NCBI RefSeq assembly: GCF_002364335.1
Contig: NZ_DEXW01000027.1
Location: 387-14,188 of the forward strand
Reading direction: 5' to 3'
Length of the DNA stretch: 13,802 nt
Source: Winogradskyella sp. UBA3174
Lineage (GTDB): Bacteria; Bacteroidota; Bacteroidia; Flavobacteriales; Flavobacteriaceae
The notes beneath the pieces are model-generated. The model had not been told where the DNA came from. It searched no databases and saw only the letters and a program-made list of their open reading frames with translations. Numbering within the stretch: the first letter of the stretch is position 1; the number at the start of each line of letters is the position of its first letter. Below are positions 1 through 7,814 of the stretch, in pieces. The position numbers and the translations under genes were made by a program.

Positions 1-786
1 GTAGCTACAGATACCAATGGTTCAGTTGCCTTTACCACAAGTATGAGGCGCACAGGTAATAGTGATGATTTTATTTCAGGACGTAACGCTACGTTTGAAA
101 ACAAGCAATTAAAATTACAGTTAAGCACAACTGCTGAGGTTTATACCACTGACTTTTATTTTAATGAGAATTCCACATTAGCTTTAGATCCAGGATATGA
201 TGCAGGTATTTGGGGCGATACAGCAGGAAGCTTTTCAATATACTCAGAATTGGTCGATGCTAATACAGGCTTAGATATGGCGATACAATCTTTGCCTTTT
301 GAGAATTTAGAAACCATGGTGATTCCATTAGGGATTCATAGTAATGCCAACGAGCAGATTACAGTAAGTATTGCAGAATCTGGTTTACCAACAGCCATAG
401 ATGTCTATTTAGAGGATCGCCAAAATAATACATTTACGTTGCTCACAGCTAGCGATTTTGTAATCACTCCAGGCACAACCTTAGATGCCATAGGTCGCTT
501 TTATCTAAGATTTTCTGTAGAGACCCTAAATACTGTAGGTAGTGAACTCGACGCTATAAAGATTTTTACAACTCAAACACCTCGTTTGCTCACGGTTAAT
601 GGTCAGTTATTTCAAGACACCACCTTAAAATTATATGACGTAAGAGGACGCTTAGTGTTAACAGAACAATTAAATGAGAACACACTAAACCATAAAATAG
701 ACCTGTATAGATTACAAGATGGCGTTTATGTGGTAGAACTAAATAATGCATACCAACGCAAATCGCAGAAGGTGATTATTTGGTAA
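1..786 (+). CDS. C-terminal part of a secreted protein with a type IX secretion sorting tail (5' end outside window)
   Basis: The frame is open from base 1, so the gene starts upstream of the window; the ATG at 43 is internal. Only the last 261 codons are visible. Most of the visible protein is beta-rich and Asn/Thr-rich, as in flavobacterial extracellular proteins, with no catalytic motif I recognise. The last ~65 residues (LLTVNGQLF... LKLYDVRGRLVL... LQDGVYVVEL... KSQKVIIW) match the type A sorting domain (TIGR04183/Por_Secre_tail pattern: 'YDV.GR', 'GVY.V.L', final 'KVII'). In this family the tail is the export signal for the T9SS and is removed at the cell surface. The protein is therefore inferred to be secreted or surface-attached. 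Its function cannot be told from this fragment. Confidence 0.85.
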   Translation, partial: VATDTNGSVAFTTSMRRTGNSDDFISGRNATFENKQLKLQLSTTAEVYTTDFYFNENSTLALDPGYDAGIWGDTAGSFSIYSELVDANTGLDMAIQSLPFENLETMVIPLGIHSNANEQITVSIAESGLPTAIDVYLEDRQNNTFTLLTASDFVITPGTTLDAIGRFYLRFSVETLNTVGSELDAIKIFTTQTPRLLTVNGQLFQDTTLKLYDVRGRLVLTEQLNENTLNHKIDLYRLQDGVYVVELNNAYQRKSQKVIIW

Positions 787-804
787 TTAAGAAAGCTGTA
801 AAAC

Positions 805-837
805 AAAAAACGCCTTGATAATTCAAGGCGTTTTTTT
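805..837. terminator. Bidirectional intrinsic terminator between convergent genes
   Basis: Perfect 8-bp stem CGCCTTGA (811-818) / TCAAGGCG (823-830) with a TAAT loop. It is flanked by A6 on the left and T7 on the right, so it can work in both directions. It lies 19 nt after the T9SS cargo stop codon and just past the end of the convergent DUF2911 gene, and serves both. Confidence 0.92.
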
Positions 838-853
838 ATAATAAAAGATAGAA

Positions 854-1390
854 TTATTTTACAAAAGGCACAGCAACACGAATAGTTCCCCATCCCATAT
901 GCATATGAACGCCGTTGTCTGATTTCTCGAAAGCAATAGAAAACGCTTCTAAAGAGTCTTTACCTTCAGTTGCGGGTACTGTAATACTAGCAACAGTATT
1001 TTCCTTGCTAAAACCAGAAGCTCCCCAATTGTTAACGTCAGAACTGATAGCCACAGTCCATTCTTTATCACCAGGCATTGTAAATAAAGAATACGTACCA
1101 GCCTTAACTGTTGTACCTCCCAACTTCATGTCTGTAAAAAGGATGAGTTCAGTAGCTTCATTAGCTCCTGTTCTCCATACCTTGTCTTTTTGAGTCAGCT
1201 TTTTGGCATCTCTTCCGTTAAGTTGAGGTCTTCCGTAATACACTTTAATAAGTTGCTCGTTTCCTCTTCCAAAAGAAGCAGCGTCCATTGGGCTTTTGTC
1301 TAAGCCTGAAAATTTTTGAGCATCCACATTAAAAGATACAAGCATCATAAATGCAAAGGCAATAGTTGTTAGTAGTCTTGATGTTTTCAT
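854..1390 (-). CDS. DUF2911 family secreted protein
   Basis: 178 residues. An N-terminal signal peptide (charged MKTSR, hydrophobic 7-20, cleavage likely after NVDA-24) points to export; there is no lipobox Cys, so it is probably periplasmic. The body carries the marks of DUF2911, common in Bacteroidota: 'VYYGRPQLNGR' (50-60), 'VWRTGANEATEL' (71-82), 'AGTYSLFTMPG' (97-107), 'EWTVAIS' (110-116) and a terminal beta-strand 'IRVAVPF'. The biochemical role of the family is not established, and I see no catalytic triad or metal site. It converges with the upstream T9SS gene and shares its terminator; on the other side it is divergent from asnB, separated by 238 nt. Start chosen at the only ATG giving an intact signal peptide. 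Confidence 0.88.
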   Translation of the reverse strand: MKTSRLLTTIAFAFMMLVSFNVDAQKFSGLDKSPMDAASFGRGNEQLIKVYYGRPQLNGRDAKKLTQKDKVWRTGANEATELILFTDMKLGGTTVKAGTYSLFTMPGDKEWTVAISSDVNNWGASGFSKENTVASITVPATEGKDSLEAFSIAFEKSDNGVHMHMGWGTIRVAVPFVK

Positions 1391-1568
1391 AATACGTTTT
1401 AAATTTTTATTTCGTTAAAATTAAATTATAATATGTATTGTATGTCGTAATTAAATATTAAAATTTACAAATTGTTAGTTATAAGTGCTGATTTTAATAC
1501 ACTTGGTTCTATATGTTATATAAAATGTTACTTATGGTTATATATTATAATCAATTATGATATATGTG

Positions 1569-1599
1569 TTTGTTAATTGAAAGTTTAATATCATATTTG
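1569..1599 (+). promoter_or_regulatory. Probable housekeeping (sigma-ABfr type) promoter of asnB
   Basis: TTTG (1569-1572), 19 nt, CATATTTG (1592-1599). This fits the Bacteroidota -33 TTTG / -7 TAnnTTTG pattern with one mismatch. Transcription would start near 1606, about 20 nt before the asnB ATG. The rest of 1391-1568 is AT-rich, with no other signal recognised. Confidence 0.55.
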
Positions 1600-1628
1600 T
1601 GTTATAATTAATAAGAAAACTAAAAATT

Positions 1629-3290
1629 ATGTGCGGTATAGTATGTGCGTTCGATATAAAACAAAAGATTGACGATTTAAGACCTCAGGTCTTAGAAATG
1701 GCAAAAAAAATACGTCATCGTGGTCCAGACTGGAGCGGTATTTATAGTGATGATAAAGTGATAATGGCCCATGAGCGTTTGGCAATTGTAGATCCGGCTT
1801 CTGGGAAGCAGCCGTTGTTCAGCTCTGATAAAAAATTAATATTAGCGGCCAATGGTGAAATCTATAACCATAAAGAACTGCGTTCACAATTTCCGGATTA
1901 TGACTTTCAAACAGAAAGTGATTGTGAGGTGATTTTGGCTTTATATAAAGAAAAAGGCCATAATTTTTTAGATGATATGAATGGGATCTTCGGTTTCGCT
2001 ATTTATGATGTCGAAAAAGATGAATATTTTATCGCTAGAGATCACATGGGCATCATTCCTTTATATATCGGTTGGGATAAACACGGAACTTTTTATGTGG
2101 CTTCAGAATTGAAAGCTTTAGAAGGCATTTGTACAAAAATCGAATTGTTTCCTCCAGGACATTACATGTCTAGTAAGGATGGTGAATTTGTAAAATGGTA
2201 TAAACGCGATTGGACAGATTATGATGCGGTTAAAGAGAACGAAACTAGTATTGCAGAAGTAAAGCAAGCGTTAGAAGATGCAGTCTATAGACAATTAATG
2301 AGTGATGTACCTTATGGTGTGTTATTATCTGGTGGTTTAGACTCTTCAGTTATTTCTGCTATTGCTAAAAAATATTCTAAAAGACGTATTGAAGCGGATA
2401 ATAAAGAAAAAGCATGGTGGCCACAATTACATTCATTTTCTGTTGGATTAGAAGGCTCTCCAGATTTGGCTGCGGCTAAAAAAGTGGCAGACCATATAGG
2501 TACGGTTCATCATGAAATTAAATTCACAATTCAAGAAGGTTTAGATGCTATAAAAGATGTCATTTATAATATTGAAACTTATGATATTACTACAATCCGT
2601 TCCTCTACACCAATGTATTTAATGGCAAGAGTTATTAAATCTATGGGAATTAAAATGGTGTTATCTGGTGAAGGAGCTGATGAGATTTTTGGTGGTTATT
2701 TGTATTTTCATAAGGCACCAAACGCGAGAGAATTTCATGAAGAAACGGTTCGTAAATTAGATAAGTTGCACATGTACGATTGCTTAAGAGCAAACAAAAG
2801 TTTAGCTGCTTGGGGAATTGAAGGTCGTGTACCATTTTTAGACAAAGAGTTTATAGATGTTGCCATGCGCATCAATCCACAAGATAAAATGATTAACGGA
2901 GAACGCATGGAAAAATGGGTAGTTCGTAAAGCGTTTGAAGATATGATTCCAGAAAGCGTAGCTTGGAGACAAAAAGAGCAATTTAGCGATGGTGTTGGTT
3001 ACAGTTGGATTGATACCTTGAAAGAACTGGTTGAAAAAGAAGTAACCGATGAGCAAATGACGAATGCAAAGTTCCGTTACCCAATTCAGACTCCAATAAA
3101 CAAAGAAGAGTATTACTACAGAACTATTTTTGAAGGGCACTTTCCTAGTGATGCAGCAGCTTTAAGTGTCCCGCAAGAACCAAGTGTGGCTTGTAGTACA
3201 AAAATAGCTTTAGAATGGGATGAAGCCTTTAAAAACATGAACGATCCGTCTGGTAGAGCAATTGCTAATATACATGACGAAGCATACTAA
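1629..3290 (+). CDS. asnB: Asparagine synthase (glutamine-hydrolysing), AsnB type
   Basis: 553 residues, close to the 554 of E. coli AsnB. It makes asparagine from aspartate, ATP and glutamine-derived ammonia in the cytoplasm. Cys2 (MCGIV) is the N-terminal nucleophile of the class II glutaminase domain (about 2-190); 'RHRGPD' (29-34), 'ANGEIYNH' (74-81) and 'FGFAIYD' (121-127) line that site. The synthetase domain follows, with the pyrophosphate loop SGGLDSS at 234-240, 'LSGEGADE.FGGY' in the middle and 'EGRVPFLD' near its end. All key residues are present, so the enzyme should be active. Met1 is fixed because Cys2 must be exposed. It is monocistronic: own promoter upstream, strong terminator downstream. 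The last ~60 residues are the least conserved part. Confidence 0.97.
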   Translation: MCGIVCAFDIKQKIDDLRPQVLEMAKKIRHRGPDWSGIYSDDKVIMAHERLAIVDPASGKQPLFSSDKKLILAANGEIYNHKELRSQFPDYDFQTESDCEVILALYKEKGHNFLDDMNGIFGFAIYDVEKDEYFIARDHMGIIPLYIGWDKHGTFYVASELKALEGICTKIELFPPGHYMSSKDGEFVKWYKRDWTDYDAVKENETSIAEVKQALEDAVYRQLMSDVPYGVLLSGGLDSSVISAIAKKYSKRRIEADNKEKAWWPQLHSFSVGLEGSPDLAAAKKVADHIGTVHHEIKFTIQEGLDAIKDVIYNIETYDITTIRSSTPMYLMARVIKSMGIKMVLSGEGADEIFGGYLYFHKAPNAREFHEETVRKLDKLHMYDCLRANKSLAAWGIEGRVPFLDKEFIDVAMRINPQDKMINGERMEKWVVRKAFEDMIPESVAWRQKEQFSDGVGYSWIDTLKELVEKEVTDEQMTNAKFRYPIQTPINKEEYYYRTIFEGHFPSDAAALSVPQEPSVACSTKIALEWDEAFKNMNDPSGRAIANIHDEAY

Positions 3291-3319
3291 GTAAATATAA
3301 ATTTTGAGTAAATAATTGA

Positions 3320-3347
3320 AAGTCAGTTTTTAAGCTGGCTTTTTTTT
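3320..3347 (+). terminator. Intrinsic terminator of asnB
   Basis: Stem AAGTCAG (3320-3326) / CTGGCTT (3335-3341), seven pairs with one G-U, 8-nt loop, then a run of T to 3347. It starts 30 nt after the asnB stop codon. Confidence 0.85.
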
Positions 3348-3444
3348 GTGTTTAATAAGTAACAATTTCTTACATTTATAAACTTATAAGCATAACCAGC
3401 CATCTCTACTTTTTATTTCCTGCTTGCAACCTAACTGTAAGCCA

Positions 3445-3780
3445 ATGATTATATTACTTCGACGTATGGGTCAGCGATTACTTACTGAAAATAAATTCAT
3501 TAGATATCTTCTCTATGCAATAGGTGAAATTTTATTAGTTGTGATAGGGATTCTTATTGCAGTGCAAATAAATGTATGGCACGAAAACAGAATCTTAAAA
3601 ATTAATGAAACAAATATTCTTAGTCAGTTAAACTTAGACTTAAAAGAAAACAAAATGAAGCTATAAAAATGTGCTTGTAGAATTATATAATTTTAGAGCA
3701 TTACGATTAAAATGGTTAAAAAAACTATAGTAGATTTAGAATACCTAATTGAGTACATCGATAAAGAAATAATTAAGTAA
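3445..3780 (+). pseudogene. Internally deleted and frameshifted DUF6090 family membrane protein, relic 1
   Basis: From the ATG at 3445 there are 73 intact codons. They hold the N-terminal signature of DUF6090 proteins: 'LLTENKFIRYLLYAIGEI' followed by one membrane helix 'LLVVIGILIAVQIN.WHE'. The frame ends at TAA 3664-3666. Intact family members are roughly 230-260 residues. Immediately afterwards the second frame (3662 to about 3724) reads YKNVLVELYNFRALRLKW, and after the A7 run at 3718-3724 the original frame gives TIVDLEYLIEYIDKEIIK up to TAA 3778. Both pieces resemble the C-terminal helical end of the family. I infer loss of the central ~130-150 codons with frame changes near 3661 and in the A7 tract. 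A longer start (TTG 3424) has no support. The N-terminal fragment could still be made as a small membrane peptide. Confidence 0.72.
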
Positions 3781-3790
3781 AGTGATAATT

Positions 3791-4126
3791 ATGAAAACAA
3801 ACCAACCTAGCTGGACAAAAAAAGAACTTGAGATTTATATACTGCTATTATGCGCTAAGGCAGACGCAAAAGTAACTGAAGTCGAACTAAACTTTATTAA
3901 GTCTAAAGTGGTTACCACATCTTTTGATAAAATCTATAAAGAGTTTTTAGAAGACACAGAAAATCAAGCCTTAGAAAAGATAGATGATAGCGTGCAGCAA
4001 CAAGATTATAGTCCAAAAGAAATTACAGAAATTAAAACTAATATGAAATCAGTATTTTTTGCAGATAAATATATGAGTATGAAGGAAGAATATCTAGACC
4101 GTATTATTGATAATATGCTTTATTAA
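3791..4126 (+). CDS. Small helical protein, TerB-like
   Basis: 111 residues from the ATG at 3791; an upstream in-frame GTG (3782) is less likely because the ATG gives a normal N-terminus. No signal peptide or membrane segment, so cytoplasmic. It is all-helical and charged. 'LEIYILLLCAKADAKVTEVELNFIKSKV' (13-40), then 'FFADKYMSMKEEYLDRIIDNML' (89-110), follow the TerB-like pattern of 'a.aDG.v...E...I' repeated at each end, the fold seen in tellurite-resistance TerB and DjlA N-termini. The acidic residues expected for TerB metal sites are only partly kept, so function is open. It starts 10 nt after the end of DUF6090 relic 1 and ends 3 nt before relic 2, so it is the only intact gene in a decaying patch. 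Confidence 0.7.
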   Translation: MKTNQPSWTKKELEIYILLLCAKADAKVTEVELNFIKSKVVTTSFDKIYKEFLEDTENQALEKIDDSVQQQDYSPKEITEIKTNMKSVFFADKYMSMKEEYLDRIIDNMLY

Positions 4127-4129
4127 GAC

Positions 4130-4275
4130 ATGATTAATTTTTTTTGACACATCCGTAAATCTATGATTAAAGAAAACAGAACAGCTAAGTACTTACTTTA
4201 CGCTATTGGAGAAATTATACTTGTGGTTTTGGTATGTTAATTACACTTCAAATTATTAACCGTTACAAAGCGTAG
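4130..4275 (+). pseudogene. Truncated DUF6090 family gene with nonsense codon and frameshift, relic 2
   Basis: The frame begins ATG 4130 (MINFF), meets TGA at 4145 where the family usually has Arg (one-base change from CGA or AGA), and continues HIRKSMIKENRTAKYLLYAI then GEIILVV. Near 4228 one base is missing (GTGGTTTTGG where GTGGTTATTGG is expected). The frame then moves to 4228-4275 and reads FGMLITLQIINRYKA-stop. Together this is the DUF6090 N-terminus and membrane helix 'GEI.LVVIG.LI.LQIN'. Nothing of the remaining ~200 codons is left; the convergent hydrolase gene ends 15 nt beyond. It is clearly non-functional and is a second, diverged copy of the family represented by relic 1. Confidence 0.72.
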
Positions 4276-4289
4276 CCTTCAACATATAT

Positions 4290-5384
4290 CTAAAATGTAT
4301 ATCCAATCCTGAGATCAATAAAATCAGCTACATGGCCGTGTGTTTTTAAATTAAAGCCAGAAAAAATATGTTTATTGAAATTATAGCTGAGCCCATAACG
4401 CTGATAAACATCAGTATTAATGCGGTAATCATTAAAATAGTAAACACCCAATTGTTGACTAAAAGTCACTTTTCCTAACCAAAATTCGTGGCCAATTAAA
4501 GCGCTACCTTGAGCAAAATTAGCATTAGAACCATCAACACTAATTTGTTCTTTTATAGAGTAATCAAAAATCCATTCCGTACCAGCCGTTAATGCACTTC
4601 TTCCTCCAATCCATCTGCTATAATTGGCCATAAAGCCAAATACATAAAACTTATCTTTATCGCCAACTTCGGCATTACTCCATCCAGAAAAATGAATCAA
4701 AGATAGTCGCGTTTTGTCTTCAGGTGGTTGGCGCTCGCCAATCTTAGATAAGTTGGGATAATCAACTTCTGTTAAACTTGTGTTTACTCCTAGGCTCAAA
4801 GTAGGGAAGTTAAGCCCTTTATTAGGAGTTCTAACACCTCCATTAGAGGTATGATTGTACTTTGCTGTTAAATTTAAATTAAGTTTCTTCGTCAATCGGT
4901 AATTAATACCTAACCCAACCATAAGTGCGAAACTGAGGTCGGTACTATAGGATTCATTATTTGGGTTGGTGTCTTCATCAAAGGGGTTGTTCAGGTACGC
5001 GGCACCTATACCCATTCTTAAAAACAAATTGGTACGCTTTTGAGTTCTAAAGTAAGGTTCTACATAGCCCATTGCTAGCAAACCTTGGCCTAGAATATCA
5101 GGATTATCCCAATTCCAATACGATATATTTACACCAACTTTAGGGAAACAATTACAAAAATCCCATGCTTTTTGTGTGAGTAAAAGTTGGCTCCAATTGA
5201 CACTAACTGCAGAGGGATAAGCATCGTCAATATTTCTTAAAGATTTGGTATGCTTTAAAAGAAAGCCATAATCAAAATTTAAGCCTATAAAGGTAGGTCT
5301 GCTTTCTATAAATGTAGAATCTTGTTGGGCGTTTAAACTCATCAAAATAAAAACACAAATAAAACAGCTTAATTTTTTTTTCAT
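4290..5384 (-). CDS. Acyloxyacyl hydrolase family (PagL-like) outer-membrane protein
   Basis: 364 residues with a signal peptide (MKKKLSCFICVFILMSLNAQ), then alternating amphipathic strands ending in an aromatic residue (IDLRIGYTF), typical of an outer-membrane beta-barrel. 'KYNHTSNGG' at 175-183 matches the active-site strand of PagL-like lipid A 3-O-deacylases, where His and Ser lie in H-x-S-N; here these are H178 and S180. In PagL the third residue is Glu, 14 after the His. Here that position (192) is Asn in 'PNKGLNFP', so catalysis is uncertain. The family would remove an acyl chain from lipid A in the outer membrane. It is longer than PagL, with a second barrel-like half after residue ~225. 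It stands alone, divergent from gyrB, and no terminator was recognised downstream. Confidence 0.8.
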   Translation of the reverse strand: MKKKLSCFICVFILMSLNAQQDSTFIESRPTFIGLNFDYGFLLKHTKSLRNIDDAYPSAVSVNWSQLLLTQKAWDFCNCFPKVGVNISYWNWDNPDILGQGLLAMGYVEPYFRTQKRTNLFLRMGIGAAYLNNPFDEDTNPNNESYSTDLSFALMVGLGINYRLTKKLNLNLTAKYNHTSNGGVRTPNKGLNFPTLSLGVNTSLTEVDYPNLSKIGERQPPEDKTRLSLIHFSGWSNAEVGDKDKFYVFGFMANYSRWIGGRSALTAGTEWIFDYSIKEQISVDGSNANFAQGSALIGHEFWLGKVTFSQQLGVYYFNDYRINTDVYQRYGLSYNFNKHIFSGFNLKTHGHVADFIDLRIGYTF

Positions 5385-5669
5385 CTAGGGTTTTTAACAA
5401 AAACAGCTTTTGGTTTTATAAATATACTTTTTTTGATGCTTCCTAGAAAAGTCGTAAAGATAAAAATTAAGTTAAATTCGCCTAAATTGCACCAAAATAA
5501 GAACTAAAATCCTTTCAAAATTTAGCGTATAATCAACTTTGTGTTTTTTCGAAATCACAGCTATAGTGAAAACCATCAAAATCTATTTTAAGGTCCTTTT
5601 TAGCCGTTTTAAGACATTTTAAAATAATTAACAAATGTTGATAATTATCGGATTCAATGGGTGAAAATC
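5385..5669. other. Non-coding intergenic region, hydrolase / gyrB
   Basis: Very AT-rich, with stop codons in all frames and no RNA gene recognised. It must hold the minus-strand promoter of the hydrolase gene, but I found no convincing TAnnTTTG box on that strand. A weak plus-strand match CAACTTTG lies at 5534-5541. No DnaA-box cluster is seen, so there is no evidence for an origin here. Confidence 0.6.
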
Positions 5670-5700
5670 TTTCAGAAACTTTTAAATTTTCTTATCTTTG
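5670..5700 (+). promoter_or_regulatory. Housekeeping promoter of gyrB
   Basis: TTTC (5670-5673), 19 nt, TATCTTTG (5693-5700). The -7 box is a perfect TAnnTTTG and the -33 box has one mismatch to TTTG. Predicted transcription start is near 5706, giving a leader of about 70 nt before the gyrB ATG. Confidence 0.72.
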
Positions 5701-5711
5701 ATAGTACTCAT

Positions 5712-5736
5712 AAGGGACGCGCTTGCGTCTTTTTTT
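5712..5736 (+). terminator. Terminator-like hairpin in the gyrB leader (possible attenuator)
   Basis: GACGC (5716-5720), loop GCTT, GCGTC (5725-5729), then T7 (5730-5736). The stem can be extended by two G-U and two A-U pairs to 5712. It has the form of an intrinsic terminator, but no plus-strand gene precedes it; the nearest signal upstream is the gyrB promoter only ~12 nt before. It is therefore inferred to act within the gyrB leader. Confidence 0.65.
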
Positions 5737-5774
5737 ATGATAATAAAATTAGGACTTAAAATTTATTCAAAATA

Positions 5775-7727
5775 ATGAGCGAAGAGAAAAAAGAAGAATT
5801 TAATAAGGATAATTATTCAGCAGATAGTATCCAGGCTTTAGAAGGCATGGAGCATGTGCGTATGCGTCCATCTATGTATATTGGAGATACTGGGACAAGA
5901 GGTCTGCATCATTTAGTTTATGAGGTTGTAGATAACTCAATTGATGAAGCGTTAGCAGGTCATTGTAATAATATTACAGTGATTATTAACGAAGATAATT
6001 CTATTACTACTGAGGATGATGGTCGTGGTATTCCTGTAGATTTACATAAAAAAGAAGGCGTTTCTGCATTAGAGGTTGTAATGACTAAAATTGGTGCAGG
6101 TGGTAAATTCGATAAAGATTCTTATAAAGTTTCTGGTGGATTACACGGTGTTGGTGTAAGTTGTGTTAACGCATTATCAGATCATTTAACAGCTACAGTC
6201 TTTAGAAAAGGTGAAATCTGGGAGCAAGAATACGAAAAGGGGAAGCCAATGTATCCTGTGAAGAAGGTTGGTACAACTGACAAGAGAGGAACGATTGTTA
6301 CTTTTAGACCAGATGCAACAATTTTTACCCAGACTTTAGAATATAACTACGATACCTTAGCGAGTCGTTTGCGTGAGTTGGCTTATCTTAATAAAGGCAT
6401 TACAATTCATTTAGTTGATCAACGTCATAAAAAAGACGATGGTGAGTTTGAAGGTGAAACATTCCATTCTACTGAAGGTCTTAAGGAATTTATCCAATTC
6501 TTAGATGCAACTAGAGAGCCTTTAATAAAAGAGGTTATTGCTTTTGAAGGTGAAAAGAATGGAGTCCCTGTTGAGGTTGCTATGATTTATAATACATCGT
6601 ATGCTGAAAACTTACATTCATATGTAAACAATATTAATACACATGAAGGTGGGACACATTTATCTGGTTTTCGTCGTGGTTTAACACATACGCTTAAGAA
6701 GTTTGCAGATGGCTCTGGGATGTTAGACAAATTAAAGTTTGATATTGCCGGTGATGATTTCCGTGAAGGACTTACTGCTATTATTTCGGTAAAAGTTCAA
6801 GAACCACAGTTTGAAGGGCAAACAAAAACTAAATTAGGAAACCGTGAAGTTTCAGCATCTGTTTCTCAAGCGGTTTCTGAAATGCTTACTGACTATTTAG
6901 AAGAGCACCCGGACGATGCGAAGATAATCGTTCAGAAAGTAATATTAGCAGCTCAAGCACGTCATGCAGCACAGAAAGCACGTGAAATGGTTCAGCGTAA
7001 AACGGTAATGAGCATTGGTGGTTTACCTGGTAAATTATCTGATTGCTCAGAACAAGATCCTGCAAAATGCGAAATTTATCTAGTCGAGGGAGATTCGGCA
7101 GGTGGAACAGCAAAAATGGGACGTGATAGAGCGTTTCAAGCTATTTTACCATTAAGAGGTAAGATTCTTAATGTAGAAAAGGCAATGACTCATAAGGTCT
7201 TTGAGAACGAAGAAATAAAAAATATATTTACAGCTCTAGGTGTAACTATCGGAACTGAAGAAGATAGTAAAGCTTTGAATCTTTCTAAATTAAGATACCA
7301 TAAAATTGTAATTATGTGTGATGCCGATATAGATGGTTCTCACATTGAAACATTAATTCTAACATTCTTTTTTAGATATATGAAGGAGTTAATAGAAAAT
7401 GGTCATATTTATATAGCAACACCACCTTTATTTTTAGTTAAAAAAGGAGCGAAAAAAGAATATGCTTGGAATGACGAGGAGCGTATGGCATTACAACAGC
7501 AATTTGGTGATGGAGCAAAGATTCAACGTTATAAAGGTCTTGGTGAAATGAATGCTGTACAGCTTTGGGATACAACTATGAATCCTGAGTTTAGAACATT
7601 ACGCCAAATAGTTATTGATAATGGAGTAGAGGCAGATCGTGTATTCTCAATGTTAATGGGTGATGAAGTGCCACCACGTAGAGCATTTATTGAGAAGAAT
7701 GCTATTTATGCTAATATTGATGCATAA
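5775..7727 (+). CDS. gyrB: DNA gyrase subunit B
   Basis: 650 residues, normal for the short Bacteroidota GyrB. With GyrA it introduces negative supercoils using ATP. GHKL ATPase domain: E50 and N54 in 'YEVVDNSIDEAL', 'DDGRGIP' (81-87), 'GGLHGVG' (121-127). Transducer domain to about 400, with 'QTKTKLGN' at 349-356 carrying the ATP-sensing Lys. Toprim domain: EGDSAGG (438-444) and the metal-binding DADIDGSH (516-523). C-terminal part: 'QRYKGLGEMN' (584-593). All catalytic residues are present and there is no Proteobacteria-type insertion. GyrB rather than ParE/TopoIV is supported by 'RMRPSMYIGDT' and overall layout, though the two families are close. The start ATG follows an AT-rich leader without a clear Shine-Dalgarno, usual for the phylum. 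It appears monocistronic, with a terminator 20 nt downstream. Confidence 0.97.
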   Translation: MSEEKKEEFNKDNYSADSIQALEGMEHVRMRPSMYIGDTGTRGLHHLVYEVVDNSIDEALAGHCNNITVIINEDNSITTEDDGRGIPVDLHKKEGVSALEVVMTKIGAGGKFDKDSYKVSGGLHGVGVSCVNALSDHLTATVFRKGEIWEQEYEKGKPMYPVKKVGTTDKRGTIVTFRPDATIFTQTLEYNYDTLASRLRELAYLNKGITIHLVDQRHKKDDGEFEGETFHSTEGLKEFIQFLDATREPLIKEVIAFEGEKNGVPVEVAMIYNTSYAENLHSYVNNINTHEGGTHLSGFRRGLTHTLKKFADGSGMLDKLKFDIAGDDFREGLTAIISVKVQEPQFEGQTKTKLGNREVSASVSQAVSEMLTDYLEEHPDDAKIIVQKVILAAQARHAAQKAREMVQRKTVMSIGGLPGKLSDCSEQDPAKCEIYLVEGDSAGGTAKMGRDRAFQAILPLRGKILNVEKAMTHKVFENEEIKNIFTALGVTIGTEEDSKALNLSKLRYHKIVIMCDADIDGSHIETLILTFFFRYMKELIENGHIYIATPPLFLVKKGAKKEYAWNDEERMALQQQFGDGAKIQRYKGLGEMNAVQLWDTTMNPEFRTLRQIVIDNGVEADRVFSMLMGDEVPPRRAFIEKNAIYANIDA

Positions 7728-7742
7728 TTAGTTTTATCAACT

Positions 7743-7788
7743 AAAAAAAGGCTGTTTAATTCATTTTAAACAGCCTCTTTTTTGTTAT
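7743..7788. terminator. Bidirectional intrinsic terminator, gyrB / convergent gene
   Basis: Perfect 11-bp stem AGGCTGTTTAA (7749-7759) / TTAAACAGCCT (7766-7776), loop TTCATT. There is an A-run before it and a T-run after it, so it serves gyrB (plus) and the His/Tyr-rich gene (minus). Confidence 0.93.
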
Positions 7789-7814
7789 CTAGAATTGATT
7801 TTCATTTTTTATTA

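Noticed and set aside
1687..1703. Near-perfect palindrome TAAGACCTCAGGTCTTA containing GTCTTA in asnB
   Set aside because: It is within the conserved coding region and there is no TAGGGTAA box at 14 nt; probably chance.
2650..3140. Two long open frames on the minus strand inside asnB
   Set aside because: They lie wholly antisense to a complete, well-conserved enzyme gene and their translations show no family signature.
5385..5774. Replication origin next to gyrB
   Set aside because: No DnaA-box cluster is seen and no dnaA or other origin-linked gene is adjacent.
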